This document shows, piece after piece, positions 8,826-17,077 of a stretch of DNA of 64,000 nt. The position numbers and the translations under genes were made by a program. The notes under the pieces are model-generated. The model was not told where the DNA came from and ran no database searches. It was given only the letters and a program-made list of their open reading frames with translations. The stretch is from Pseudomonas pergaminensis (lineage in GTDB: Bacteria > Pseudomonadota > Gammaproteobacteria > Pseudomonadales > Pseudomonadaceae). The stretch's first letter is position 1; every line of letters begins with the position of its first letter. The DNA lies in assembly GCF_024112395.2 (NCBI RefSeq), contig NZ_CP078013.2, positions 1,674,001 to 1,738,000 of the forward strand, given 5' to 3'.

Positions 8826-8846
8826 TTGTACCGAACTTCAGTACAA
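8826..8846. promoter_or_regulatory. Candidate operator: near-perfect 21-bp palindrome
   Basis: TTGTAC-N9-GTACAA, with the inner GAA and TTC triplets also symmetrical, so only one base pair breaks the dyad. It sits 21 bases upstream of the LysR start codon, where RNA polymerase would bind. This is what a dimeric repressor or an autoregulating LysR protein would be expected to recognise. Confidence 0.5.
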
Positions 8847-8943
8847 GACAACGCAAAAGCTTAACGGAACGAGCGTGCCATTAGAAAGCTCTGTAGGGCG
8901 TTTCTATGTTTGGCGTGAGACAAATACTTTTTGCAACACGACG

Positions 8944-10131
8944 TCAGCGGATATGCCTTGCGTAATGCCGAGGGTCGAAGCGCGTGACGATCAGCAGCAT
9001 CACCACGATCACCGCCGTCAGCAACCACCAGGCCCATTCGAAGCTCCCCAGTTGGTCGCGGATCATCCCGGCGATCAGCGGCGACAGCCCGGCAATCAGA
9101 TAGCCGATACCTTGCACAAATGCGGTGAGGCCTCCGGCGCGGCGGGGGCTGTCCAGGTGGTCGAGGGACAGGATCAGGCTCATCGGGAACAGGCCGCCGA
9201 TGCCCAGGCCCAGCAGGCACGGCCACAACAGGCTCAGGTGGTGCGGGCTGAGAATCAGGCCGCAGAAACCGAGGATGATCAGCACCAGCAACACGGCCAC
9301 TACACCGCGTTTATCCTGGCGACGGTTGGCGATGGCCGGCGTGATCAATCCGGACACCACTTCCATGGCTGTCAAGAAACCCAGCAGCAACCCGGCATTC
9401 TGTTCGCTCCAGCCTTGCTCCACGTAGTACGGCGCCAGCCAGGCGAGTACGCAGGTGTAGGACGCGGTACCCAGGCCGAAGAAGATCGCCAGCAACCAGG
9501 CGCGGCCATTGCCGAAAAACGATTCTTGAGGGCCGGCGCCGGCTTGGGGCAGGGGCGGCAGCGCCGAGCGCTGCGCATACCAGAACACCAGGGCCAGCAA
9601 GGCGAGCACGGCCCAGATCGCCAGGCCGATGCGCCAACTGCCGGTCTGCGTTTGCACAAATGGCGCGAACGACGCCGCCAGTGCCGCGCCGCCCATGATC
9701 GCGGTGACATAGAGGCCCATGAACAGCGAGACGTTGTCGCTGAACCGCGACTTGATCAGCGCCGGCATCAACGCCTGGATCATCGCAATCCCCACCCCGG
9801 CGGCGATGGCGCTGACGATCAATTCCAGCGCCGAATCGAGGAACAACCGTGACAGCGTGGCGACGCCAATCACCAGCAACGACACCACAATGCTGCGGTG
9901 CTCGCCAAAGCGCTTGGCCAGGCCCATGCCAAAGAACATCGCCACGCCCATGGCCATTACCGGCAACAGGGTGAGCAAGGCTGCGCTGCTGAAACTCAAT
10001 GGCACATCGGCGCGGATCGATGACAGCAGTGGGCCTATCGCCGCCATTGACGGGCGTAGGTTGAGGGCGACCAGTACGACGCTGATCATCAGCCAGAGGG
10101 CGGTGGTGGGTTTGGTGTGGACGGTTTCCAT
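8944..10131 (-). CDS. MFS transporter, CynX/NimT-like
   Basis: 395 residues from the ATG at 10131; a longer TTG start at 10152 is less likely. The N terminus shows LNLRPSMAAIGPLL, the hallmark of the cyanate/2-nitroimidazole (CynX/NimT) carriers, which have 12 membrane helices. Members export or import small anions or drugs; the substrate here is not predictable. It stands alone, 139 bases upstream of the LysR gene and facing into the REP array at its 5' side. Confidence 0.85.
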   Translation of the reverse strand: METVHTKPTTALWLMISVVLVALNLRPSMAAIGPLLSSIRADVPLSFSSAALLTLLPVMAMGVAMFFGMGLAKRFGEHRSIVVSLLVIGVATLSRLFLDSALELIVSAIAAGVGIAMIQALMPALIKSRFSDNVSLFMGLYVTAIMGGAALAASFAPFVQTQTGSWRIGLAIWAVLALLALVFWYAQRSALPPLPQAGAGPQESFFGNGRAWLLAIFFGLGTASYTCVLAWLAPYYVEQGWSEQNAGLLLGFLTAMEVVSGLITPAIANRRQDKRGVVAVLLVLIILGFCGLILSPHHLSLLWPCLLGLGIGGLFPMSLILSLDHLDSPRRAGGLTAFVQGIGYLIAGLSPLIAGMIRDQLGSFEWAWWLLTAVIVVMLLIVTRFDPRHYARHIR

Positions 10132-10247
10132 GGGACGGCCTTGAGTGAACAAGGGGGCATCAGGCCATGGGTGGGGGAGTGGGGCAAATGAGAAAGTCGC
10201 AGGGGCTATCTAAAAATTGCAGGCGGGCGGTCTGATACGACGTCGAT

Positions 10248-10965
10248 CCAATGTGGGAACTTGCTTGCCAGCGATGGCGGCCCGACAGCCGACCACGCTC
10301 TGACTGTCCCCTCGCGATTCAAAAATGTGGGAGCTGGCTTGCCTGCGAAGACGGCCTAACAGCCGACCACAATCTAACTGTCCCCCCGCGATCCAAAAAT
10401 GTGGGAGCTGGCTTGCCTGCGAAAGCGGCCTGACAGCCGACCACAATCTAACTGTCCCCCCCCCCGCGATCCAAAAATGTGGGAGCTGGCTTGCCTGCGA
10501 AAGCGGCCTGACAGCCGACTACAATCTAACTGTCACCCCGCGATCCAAAAATGTGGGAGCTGGCTTGCCTGCGAAAGCGGCCTGACAGCCGACCACAATC
10601 TAACTGCCACCCCACGATCCAAAAATGTGGGAGCTGGCTTGCCTGCGAAGACGGCCTAACAGCCGACCACACTCTAACTGTCACCCCGCGATCCAAAAAT
10701 GTGGGAGCTGGCTTGCCTGCGAAAGCGGCCTGACAGCCGACCAAAATCTAACTGTCCCCCCGCGATCCAAAAATGTGGGAGCTGGCTTGCCTGCGAAGGC
10801 GGCCTGACAGCCGACCACAATCTAACTGTCCCCCCCGCGATCCAAAAATGTGGGAGCTGGCTTGCCTGCGAAGACGGCCTGACAGCCGACCACAATCTAA
10901 CTGTCCCCCCGCGATTCAAAAATGTGGGAGCTGGCTTGCCTGCGAAGGCGGCCTGACAGCCGACC
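10248..10965 (+). repeat. Tandem array of ten ~74-bp REP-type units
   Basis: Ten head-to-tail units of about 74 bases (73-78). Each has a conserved core GTGGGAGCTGGCTTGCCTGC followed by a variable AAGCGGCCTGACAGCC part and a C-rich run of 4-10 cytosines. The first unit is the most divergent and the last runs directly into the large repeat body. The core is a Pseudomonas REP sequence. Short frames coding for the repeated peptide MWELACLR arise only from the repeat. Confidence 0.92.
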
Positions 10966-11325
10966 TAGATGTTGGATCTTACCGGGTACATATCCGTTAT
11001 TTAGGTAAGGGCTGCTATGGGTTCCGCCCTTACGGCGGCTCACTTTTGAAAAGCGCAAAAGTAAGCAAAACGCTCTTGCCCCAACACTCGGCACCTCGCC
11101 TAGGCTCGGTGTGCCCGTAATCCGACAGGTATTTGGGGGGCCGCCGCCACGCGCCATCCATGGCGCGGGGCGGCTAAACCGGCATCCCTGCCGGTTTACC
11201 CCCCAAATCCCTGTCGAATTCCGGCCAGCGTGTTTGACGGGGCGCCTGAGATCAAAAGCAGGATCAAGATCAAGATCAAGATCAAGATCAAGATCACGAG
11301 CAACAGCGGCTCGCTTCGCATTGTG
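10966..11325 (+). repeat. Large structured intergenic repeat, left copy (inverted partner at 22180-22555)
   Basis: About 360 bases with no convincing gene. Positions 11073-11242 match 22281-22450 in reverse complement without a difference that I can see (170 bases), and similarity extends over the full 360. It is rich in nested inverted repeats, for example TTTGGGGGG with CCCCCCAAA, GCGCCATCCATGGCGC, and TAAACCGGCATCCCTGCCGG. The arrangement array-body-hexamer repeats in both copies. Confidence 0.9.
11262..11297 (+). repeat. Hexanucleotide microsatellite (GATCAA), left copy
   Basis: Five exact GATCAA units plus GATCAC, at the inner edge of the left large repeat. The right copy has ten units in the opposite orientation, so the copy number has changed between the two. 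Confidence 0.92.
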
Positions 11326-11331
11326 GTTAGG

Positions 11332-12774
11332 TTAGTTGGAGCTGATTACGTGTTTGATCTCTTGAAACGTGGCGAGTCCCCACGGGCCTAGTTCGCGGCC
11401 GATGCTGCTTTGTTTGTAACCGCCCCACGCGGTCTGCGGGAAGATGACTTGCGGTGCGTTGATCCACACCAGGCCGGCTTGCAAGGCATTGGCGACGCGT
11501 TCGGCGGTCTCGGTATGGGTGCTGACGACGCTGGCGACGAGGCCGAACTCACTGGCATTGGCCAGGGCGATGGCGTCTTCCTCAGAGGCAAAACGGCGGA
11601 CACACAGGACTGGGCCGAAGATTTCTTCGTTCCACAGTGCGCTGTCCAGTGGCACATCGGTGAACACGGTGGGGCGAATGAAGAAGCCCTTGGGCAAATC
11701 TGCCGGGCGTTTACCGCCGCAGAGCAAACGGGCGCCGTCTTCGATGCCGCGCTGGATATGCCCCAGCACCCGCTGATACTGCACGCGGTTGATCAGCGCG
11801 CCCATTTCTACTCCATCGGCAAAGGGGTCGGCCACGCGAATGCTTTCAGCGCGTGCCTGCACACGCCGCAGGAATTCATCCGCCAGGCTGTCAGCCACCA
11901 ATACGCGGCTGGTGGCGGAGCACATCTGGCCGGCGTTGAAAAATCCGCCGCCACAGGCCAGTTCCACCGCGAGGTCCAGGTCGGCATCCGCCAGCACCAA
12001 CAATGAAGATTTGCCGCCCAATTCCAGGCTCACGCCCTTGATGGTTTCGGCCGCGCGTTGCATCACCTGCACGCCGACGGCGTTACTGCCGGTGAAGGAG
12101 ATCTTCGCGACGCGAGGGTCTGCCGCCAACGGCGCGCCGACGTCCAGGCCTGTGCCGCAGACCAGGTTGAATACCCCAGCCGGCACGCCGGCCTCGGCGA
12201 TAATCCGCGCCAATTGCAACTCGGCCAAGGGCGTGACTTCCGACGGTTTGAGCACCACGCAGCAACCGGCAGCCAGGGCCGGGGCGAGTTTCCAGGCGGT
12301 GGTCACCATCGGGAAATTCCACGGCACGATCAGCCCCACCACGCCGCACGGTTCACGGCGCAGGCGTGCGCGGAAGTTGTCACTGGGCAGCGTCACCGCA
12401 CGGTCCTGGCCGGCGTCCATGTCGTCGGCTACCGTGGCGTAATACTCGAAGGTGGCGATCACGTCGTCCACATCGATCGCGGCTTCAAACAGCGGCTTGC
12501 CGTTATTGCTCGACTGCAGGTGCATCAGTTGTTCACGCTGCTCGCTGACGCCCTGGGCGATCTTGCGCAGCAGGGCGGCACGATCGCGGCCGGTGCTTTT
12601 CGACCAGTCGCCAAAGGCTGCGCTGGCGGCGCCGACCGCCCGCTTCACTGCCAGCGCATCGCCCACGCTGACCTGGGCCAGCAGCGCCTCGGTGGCCGGG
12701 TTGATCACCTCAATGACGTCATGACCGGCATGCCACGCGCCGTCGATGTAGATCCCGTTCAATACCGCGCTCAT
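11332..12774 (-). CDS. Aldehyde dehydrogenase, probably 4-guanidinobutyraldehyde dehydrogenase
   Basis: 480 residues from the ATG at 12774, which overlaps the stop of the upstream decarboxylase gene by four bases (ATGA). The ALDH landmarks are in order: VPWNFPMVTTAWKLAPALA, ISFTGSNAVG, LELGGKSSLLV, and the catalytic Cys in NAGQMCSATSR. The betaine-aldehyde/aminobutyraldehyde branch fits best. Coupling to an AruI-like 2-keto-acid decarboxylase suggests it oxidises that enzyme's aldehyde, 4-guanidinobutyraldehyde, to 4-guanidinobutyrate. Other amino-aldehydes are possible. Confidence 0.85.
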   Translation of the reverse strand: MSAVLNGIYIDGAWHAGHDVIEVINPATEALLAQVSVGDALAVKRAVGAASAAFGDWSKSTGRDRAALLRKIAQGVSEQREQLMHLQSSNNGKPLFEAAIDVDDVIATFEYYATVADDMDAGQDRAVTLPSDNFRARLRREPCGVVGLIVPWNFPMVTTAWKLAPALAAGCCVVLKPSEVTPLAELQLARIIAEAGVPAGVFNLVCGTGLDVGAPLAADPRVAKISFTGSNAVGVQVMQRAAETIKGVSLELGGKSSLLVLADADLDLAVELACGGGFFNAGQMCSATSRVLVADSLADEFLRRVQARAESIRVADPFADGVEMGALINRVQYQRVLGHIQRGIEDGARLLCGGKRPADLPKGFFIRPTVFTDVPLDSALWNEEIFGPVLCVRRFASEEDAIALANASEFGLVASVVSTHTETAERVANALQAGLVWINAPQVIFPQTAWGGYKQSSIGRELGPWGLATFQEIKHVISSN

Positions 12775-14396
12775 ACCGCCACCTCCTTCATCCACAGCCC
12801 TTGGTCGATTTCGATCAGCGTCGGCCCCTGTCGATCGGCGGCGCTGCGCAATGATGTGCGCAGTTGCTCGATGCCCTGGATGCTTTCGGCTGTACAGCCC
12901 AGCGCCTTGGCCACGCCGATGAAGTCCGGGGTGTAGATGTCCACGCCGACCGGCTCGATGGCGCGGTTGAGCATGTATTTCTTGATCTCTTCATAGCCGT
13001 GGTTATTCCACAGCAACACGATGACGGGCGTGCGCGCTTCCACGGCGCTGGCCAGTTCCGGCAAGGTGAATTGCAGGCCGCCGTCGCCGATCAGGCACAC
13101 CACCGGTTGCCCGTCGCCGCGTCCCAGCCAGGCGCCAATGGCAGCGGGCAGGGCATAGCCGAGGGTGCCGTAGCCGGTGGACGAATTGAACCAGCGGCGT
13201 GGGTGGTCGAGGTTCAGGGTGAGGTTGCCGCTGTACACCGGTTGGGTCGAGTCGCCGACCAGCACGGCGTTGGGCAATGTCTCCAGGACGGTAGTGAGGA
13301 ACAGCGTTTGCGCGCGGGTGGCGGCGTCCCAGGCAGGGTTCAGCTCGGCCCACAGGCGTGCCACACGGTCAGCGCCCCAAGCACTGTTGCGTGGCGGCAA
13401 TGGCTGGCTGCTCAGCTCGGCGAGCAAGGCTTCGGCGGCAATGTGCGCATCGGCTACCAAGGCGACGTGCGGCGGGTAGTTGCGCACGGTCTGGTCCGGG
13501 TCGATGTCGATACGCAGCAAGGCCCCGGGAATCTCGAAGCCGCCGGCGAAGGTGACGTCGTAGTCGGTTTCCGCCAGCTCGGTGCCGATGGCCAGCACCA
13601 CGTCGGCTTCGGCCACCAGCGCGCGGGTGGCGACCAGGGTCTGGGTCGAGCCGATCAACAGCGGGTGGCGGGCCGGCAGCAGGCCTTTGGCGTTGATGGT
13701 GAGGGCCACGGGCGCGCCGAGCGCTTCGGCCAATTGCGTCAGTGCGGGTGCGGCGTCGATGGCGCCGCCACCGGCGAGAATCAAGGGCCGCTTGGCGGCG
13801 GCGAGCAACTGGCTCATCTGCTTGACCGCCGACGGCGCCGCACCGGCACGGGCCACGCTGACCGGCTCACTGCCCAGCAGTGCATCGGCATTTTCCACCA
13901 GTACATCCAGCGGGATTTCGATGTGCACCGGGCGGGGGCGTCCGGCCTGGAACAACGCAAACGCCCGCGCCAGCACACCGGGCAATTCCGCCGCCGACAT
14001 CAAGGTATGGGAGAACGCCGCCACGCCGGCAATCATCGCGCCCTGGTTCGGCAGCTCATGCAACTTGCCGCGCCCGCCGCCCAATTGGCTACGTGACTGC
14101 ACGCTGGAGATCACCAGCATCGGGATCGAGTCGGCATAGGCCTGGCCCATGGCGGTGGTGATATTGGTCATGCCGGGGCCGGTAATGATGAAGCACACGC
14201 CGGGCTTGCCACTGGTACGCGCATAACCGTCGGCCATGAAGCCGGCGCCCTGTTCGTGGCGCGGGGTGACGTGACGGATGCTGGAGCGGGCCAGGCCGCG
14301 GTACAGCTCCACGGTGTGCACGCCGGGGATGCCAAACACCTGGTCCACGCCATAGCCTTCCAGGAGGTTGACCAATACTTCGCCGCAGGTCGCCAT
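12771..14396 (-). CDS. aruI: Thiamine diphosphate-dependent 2-keto acid decarboxylase, AruI-like
   Basis: 541 residues with the three-domain plan of acetolactate synthase-like enzymes. Glu48 in TPRHEQGAGFMADGYA is the cofactor-activating glutamate, GPGMTNITTAMGQAY follows, and the C-terminal ThDP motif begins LIGDGGLQFTLPEL and ends near NNHGYEE. The N terminus (CGEVLVNLLEGYGVDQVFGIPG) is as I recall for 5-guanidino-2-oxopentanoate decarboxylase of the arginine transaminase route. That pathway also needs an arginine:pyruvate transaminase (aruH), which is not here, so the substrate remains an inference; benzoylformate decarboxylase is an alternative. Confidence 0.75.
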   Translation of the reverse strand: MATCGEVLVNLLEGYGVDQVFGIPGVHTVELYRGLARSSIRHVTPRHEQGAGFMADGYARTSGKPGVCFIITGPGMTNITTAMGQAYADSIPMLVISSVQSRSQLGGGRGKLHELPNQGAMIAGVAAFSHTLMSAAELPGVLARAFALFQAGRPRPVHIEIPLDVLVENADALLGSEPVSVARAGAAPSAVKQMSQLLAAAKRPLILAGGGAIDAAPALTQLAEALGAPVALTINAKGLLPARHPLLIGSTQTLVATRALVAEADVVLAIGTELAETDYDVTFAGGFEIPGALLRIDIDPDQTVRNYPPHVALVADAHIAAEALLAELSSQPLPPRNSAWGADRVARLWAELNPAWDAATRAQTLFLTTVLETLPNAVLVGDSTQPVYSGNLTLNLDHPRRWFNSSTGYGTLGYALPAAIGAWLGRGDGQPVVCLIGDGGLQFTLPELASAVEARTPVIVLLWNNHGYEEIKKYMLNRAIEPVGVDIYTPDFIGVAKALGCTAESIQGIEQLRTSLRSAADRQGPTLIEIDQGLWMKEVAV

Positions 14397-14507
14397 ACAT
14401 GTCGCTCTTATTGTTGAGGTAAGGCGTTATTGGACCGGCTGGCCCGTAGCGGCAACAATCGATAAAAAGTCATACTAGCCATGTCCTCACGTCATGGCTC
14501 AGCCCTT

Positions 14508-15383
14508 ATGAAACGCCTTCCGCCGCTGCCCGCGTTGCACACCTTCTGGGTCACGGCCCAGTGCTGCAACTTCACCCGCGCCGCCGAGCAACTGCACATC
14601 ACCCAGGGCGCGGTGAGCCGGCAGATTGCCGGGCTGGAAAGCCATTTGGGCTACGCGCTGTTCCAACGCCAGGCGCGGGGCTTGAGCCTGACCGAAGAAG
14701 GCCGCGAATGGTCCCTGCGCGCACACCAGGTGTTTGGCCTGATCGGCGAGGCGGTCGATCAGATCGGCAGTCGCCGCCAGACCCTGCAACTCAAGGCCTC
14801 CACCTGTGTGATGCGCTGGCTGCTGCCACGCCTGATGCAATGGCAGAAGGAGCGCCCGGACGTCCCCGTGGAACTCACCACCACCGTGGCCTACACCGTG
14901 GACTTTCGCCGCGAGCAATTCGACGCAGCGGTGATCTACGCACCCATCGCCGAGCAGTCGGCGCAGGCGCGGCATTTGTTCGATGAACAACTCACCCCGG
15001 TGTGCGCGCCGGCTTTGCTCGGTGCCTTGCACACACCAGCAGACCTGCAGCAACAAGTGCTGCTGCACCCCACGCGGGATGAGCGGGATTGGGCGCTGTG
15101 GCTGAAGGCGGCGAATACGCGACTGAGCAATTTGAGCCAGGGGCATCATTTTGAAACGCTGGACTTGGCGATGACGGTGGCGTCCCAAGGTTCCGGCGTG
15201 GCAATTGGCGACAGTGCGTTGATTGGCGAGGATTTGAAGGCAGGGCGGTTGGCGACGCCGTTTGAACTGAGGGTGCCGACGGGGATGGGGTATTACCTGG
15301 TGTATCCACCGGGTACCGAGCCTTCGGCAGGGCTGGAGGCCCTGATGAACTGGCTGGTCATGAACGCCAAATCCCCGTTGTAG
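14508..15383 (+). CDS. LysR-family regulator, GcvA-like
   Basis: 291 residues from the ATG at 14508; a start at 14481 would add nine residues. RLPPLPALHTFWVTAQCCNFTRAAEQLHITQGAVSRQ (cited here only as LPPLPALHTF and HITQGAVSRQI) is the GcvA-type helix-turn-helix. It is transcribed divergently from the aruI-like operon across a 111-base gap, so it is the natural candidate for its regulator. An inverted repeat ATTGTTG/CAACAAT (14410-14416 and 14453-14459) lies in that gap. Confidence 0.87.
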   Translation: MKRLPPLPALHTFWVTAQCCNFTRAAEQLHITQGAVSRQIAGLESHLGYALFQRQARGLSLTEEGREWSLRAHQVFGLIGEAVDQIGSRRQTLQLKASTCVMRWLLPRLMQWQKERPDVPVELTTTVAYTVDFRREQFDAAVIYAPIAEQSAQARHLFDEQLTPVCAPALLGALHTPADLQQQVLLHPTRDERDWALWLKAANTRLSNLSQGHHFETLDLAMTVASQGSGVAIGDSALIGEDLKAGRLATPFELRVPTGMGYYLVYPPGTEPSAGLEALMNWLVMNAKSPL

Positions 15384-15448
15384 GAGCCCGGCTTGCCGGC
15401 GATGGCGACCTTGAAATCGCCATCGCCGGCAAGCCGGGCTCCTACAAG
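15379..15448. repeat. REPIN: two inverted REP cores
   Basis: GTAGGAGCCCGGCTTGCCGG is mirrored by CCGGCAAGCCGGGCTCCTAC around a spacer that itself pairs (GGCGAT with ATCGCC), giving a stem-loop of about 70 bases between convergent genes. The core differs from that of the 74-bp array and belongs to a second REP family. Confidence 0.88.
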
Positions 15449-15458
15449 GGAGGGGGTG

Positions 15459-16073
15459 TCAGTAGCCGACGGTGAAGCGTTGGCGCGAGTGCTTGGGTGT
15501 TTCCACTTCGTCGATCAGGGCGATGGCGTAGTCGGCAAAGCTGATCCAGCTGCGGCCTTCACTGCTCACCAGCAGATCGTCCTGGCCCACACGGAATGTG
15601 CCGGTGCGCTCGGTTTCGACGAACTCCGCCGAGGGCGACAGGAAGGTCCAATCCAGCTCTTTTTCCTGACGCAGCGTGTCGAGAAACGCTGCCCCTGCGC
15701 TGGCTTCGGCTTTGTACTCCGCCGGGAAACCTTCGCTGTCGATCACCCGACCGCCACCCGGCAGCAGCAGTGAACCGGCACCGCCCACCACCAGCAAGCG
15801 TTTCACCCCGGCCTTCTTCACCGGCCCGATCACGGCTGGGGCGGGCAGGGTGGCGAAATGCGCCGCGCTGATCACCACGTCGCTGCCGCTCACGGCCTGT
15901 TGCAGGGCGGCGGCATCCAGTGCATCCACTTGCTTGACGGTGACGCCAGGGCGCGCCGCCAGCGTGTCGGTATTACGCGCAATGGCCACAACGCTATGCC
16001 CACGGCGCAAGGCTTCTTCCAACAGTTGGCTACCCGCACGGCCGGTGGCCCCAATGATTGCGATCTTGCTCAT
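15459..16073 (-). CDS. NAD(P)-binding oxidoreductase (atypical SDR / NmrA-like)
   Basis: A 204-residue single-domain Rossmann protein. It begins MSKIAIIGATGRAGSQLLEEAL, represented by the IGATGRAG nucleotide-binding motif, and carries DALDAAALQQAVSGSDVVIS, where atypical SDRs contact the cofactor. Family members include flavin reductase BLVRB-like and quinone reductase-like proteins. No catalytic YxxxK is evident. It may form a two-gene unit with the upstream metallo-beta-lactamase-fold gene 33 bases away. Substrate unknown. Confidence 0.82.
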   Translation of the reverse strand: MSKIAIIGATGRAGSQLLEEALRRGHSVVAIARNTDTLAARPGVTVKQVDALDAAALQQAVSGSDVVISAAHFATLPAPAVIGPVKKAGVKRLLVVGGAGSLLLPGGGRVIDSEGFPAEYKAEASAGAAFLDTLRQEKELDWTFLSPSAEFVETERTGTFRVGQDDLLVSSEGRSWISFADYAIALIDEVETPKHSRQRFTVGY

Positions 16074-16106
16074 GTCGTTCTCCAGTTCGTCAGGGGTTAA
16101 AACCCA

Positions 16107-16973
16107 TCACCACTTCATCTCGCCCTTGGCGACTTTGGCGCCGAGTTCCAGCGAGCTTTCGTCGGCAAGGGTGGGATAACGCTTTTTCATGGCCGTGATC
16201 AGGGCGGCGGAGTCCTTGGCCCTGGCGGTCTCGGCGTCGAAGGCCTTGATGTAGTCGGCGGTAAAAGCCACGGATTTCAGTGACGGTGTACCCAGGTAGT
16301 GGCCCGGGATCACGGTGCGCGGTTTCAGCTCTTCGATGCGCTGCAGGGTAGCCAGCCAATCTTTATGGGATTGCTCGCTCTGGGTGTCAGCCATCCACAC
16401 GTGAATGTTTTCGGCGACAACCACGCCGCCGACCACGGCCTTGATCGACGGGATCCACACAAAGGTGCGATCCGGCTGCGCGCCGTCCAGGCCGATCACG
16501 TCCAACTGCTGGCCTTCGAGGCTCAGGCTGTGGCCTTGGAGTACCTGCGGCACGATGGTATTGGCGGGTTTGTCGGCCCCCATTTTCGGGCCCCAGAACT
16601 CAAGTTTGCCGGCCACGGTCGCCTTGATGTGGTCGACCACGGGTTGCGGGGCCAGCACGTTTGCGTCGGGGAAGGCCGCCGTGAGGGTGTCGAGGCCGAA
16701 GTAGTAGTCCGGGTCGCCGTGGCTGATGTAGATGGTGGTGAGGTGTTTGCCGCTGGCGCGGATTTTCTGCACCAGTTGCTCGGCCTGGCCTTTGCCGAAT
16801 TGGGCGTCTACCAGGATCGCGTCCTTGGCCCCGCTGACCAGCACTGAGCTGACCGGGAAGATTGCCGCTTCGCCGGGGTTGTACACCTCCAGGCTCAGGT
16901 CGGCGGCGGTCGCATGGGCGGCAAAGGCCAGGGCGGCGGTCGCCAGGGTCAAGCGCTTGAAGGTTGAGAACAT
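16107..16973 (-). CDS. Exported metallo-beta-lactamase-fold hydrolase
   Basis: 288 residues with a clear signal peptide (FKRLTLATAALAFAAHATA, cleavage near residue 23). The MBL fold is marked by ILVDAQFGKGQAEQL and YISHGDPDYYFGLDTL, where the usual HxHxDH reads SHGDPDYY. So the first zinc motif is altered (His-x-Asp-x-Asp), as in some other family members. VIPGHYLG supplies the later His. It probably acts in the periplasm; the substrate is unknown. Confidence 0.8.
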   Translation of the reverse strand: MFSTFKRLTLATAALAFAAHATAADLSLEVYNPGEAAIFPVSSVLVSGAKDAILVDAQFGKGQAEQLVQKIRASGKHLTTIYISHGDPDYYFGLDTLTAAFPDANVLAPQPVVDHIKATVAGKLEFWGPKMGADKPANTIVPQVLQGHSLSLEGQQLDVIGLDGAQPDRTFVWIPSIKAVVGGVVVAENIHVWMADTQSEQSHKDWLATLQRIEELKPRTVIPGHYLGTPSLKSVAFTADYIKAFDAETARAKDSAALITAMKKRYPTLADESSLELGAKVAKGEMKW

Positions 16974-17077
16974 CGGGCAGCTCCAGCATCGGTAAGGGAT
17001 GCACAGAGCTTAGTTGCACAAAACCAGACTAAAAATGCGATGCTGGGACATAGTTTGTTTCTAAAATCGGGCAAATC

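Noticed and set aside
10248..10965. CRISPR array
   Set aside because: The repeat unit is about 74 bases with no unique spacers between copies, and no cas genes are near.
10251..11335. Series of short frames coding for MWELACLR-type repeat peptides and the frame over the repeat body
   Set aside because: They arise from the REP array and inverted repeat in several frames and on both strands; no ribosome sites.
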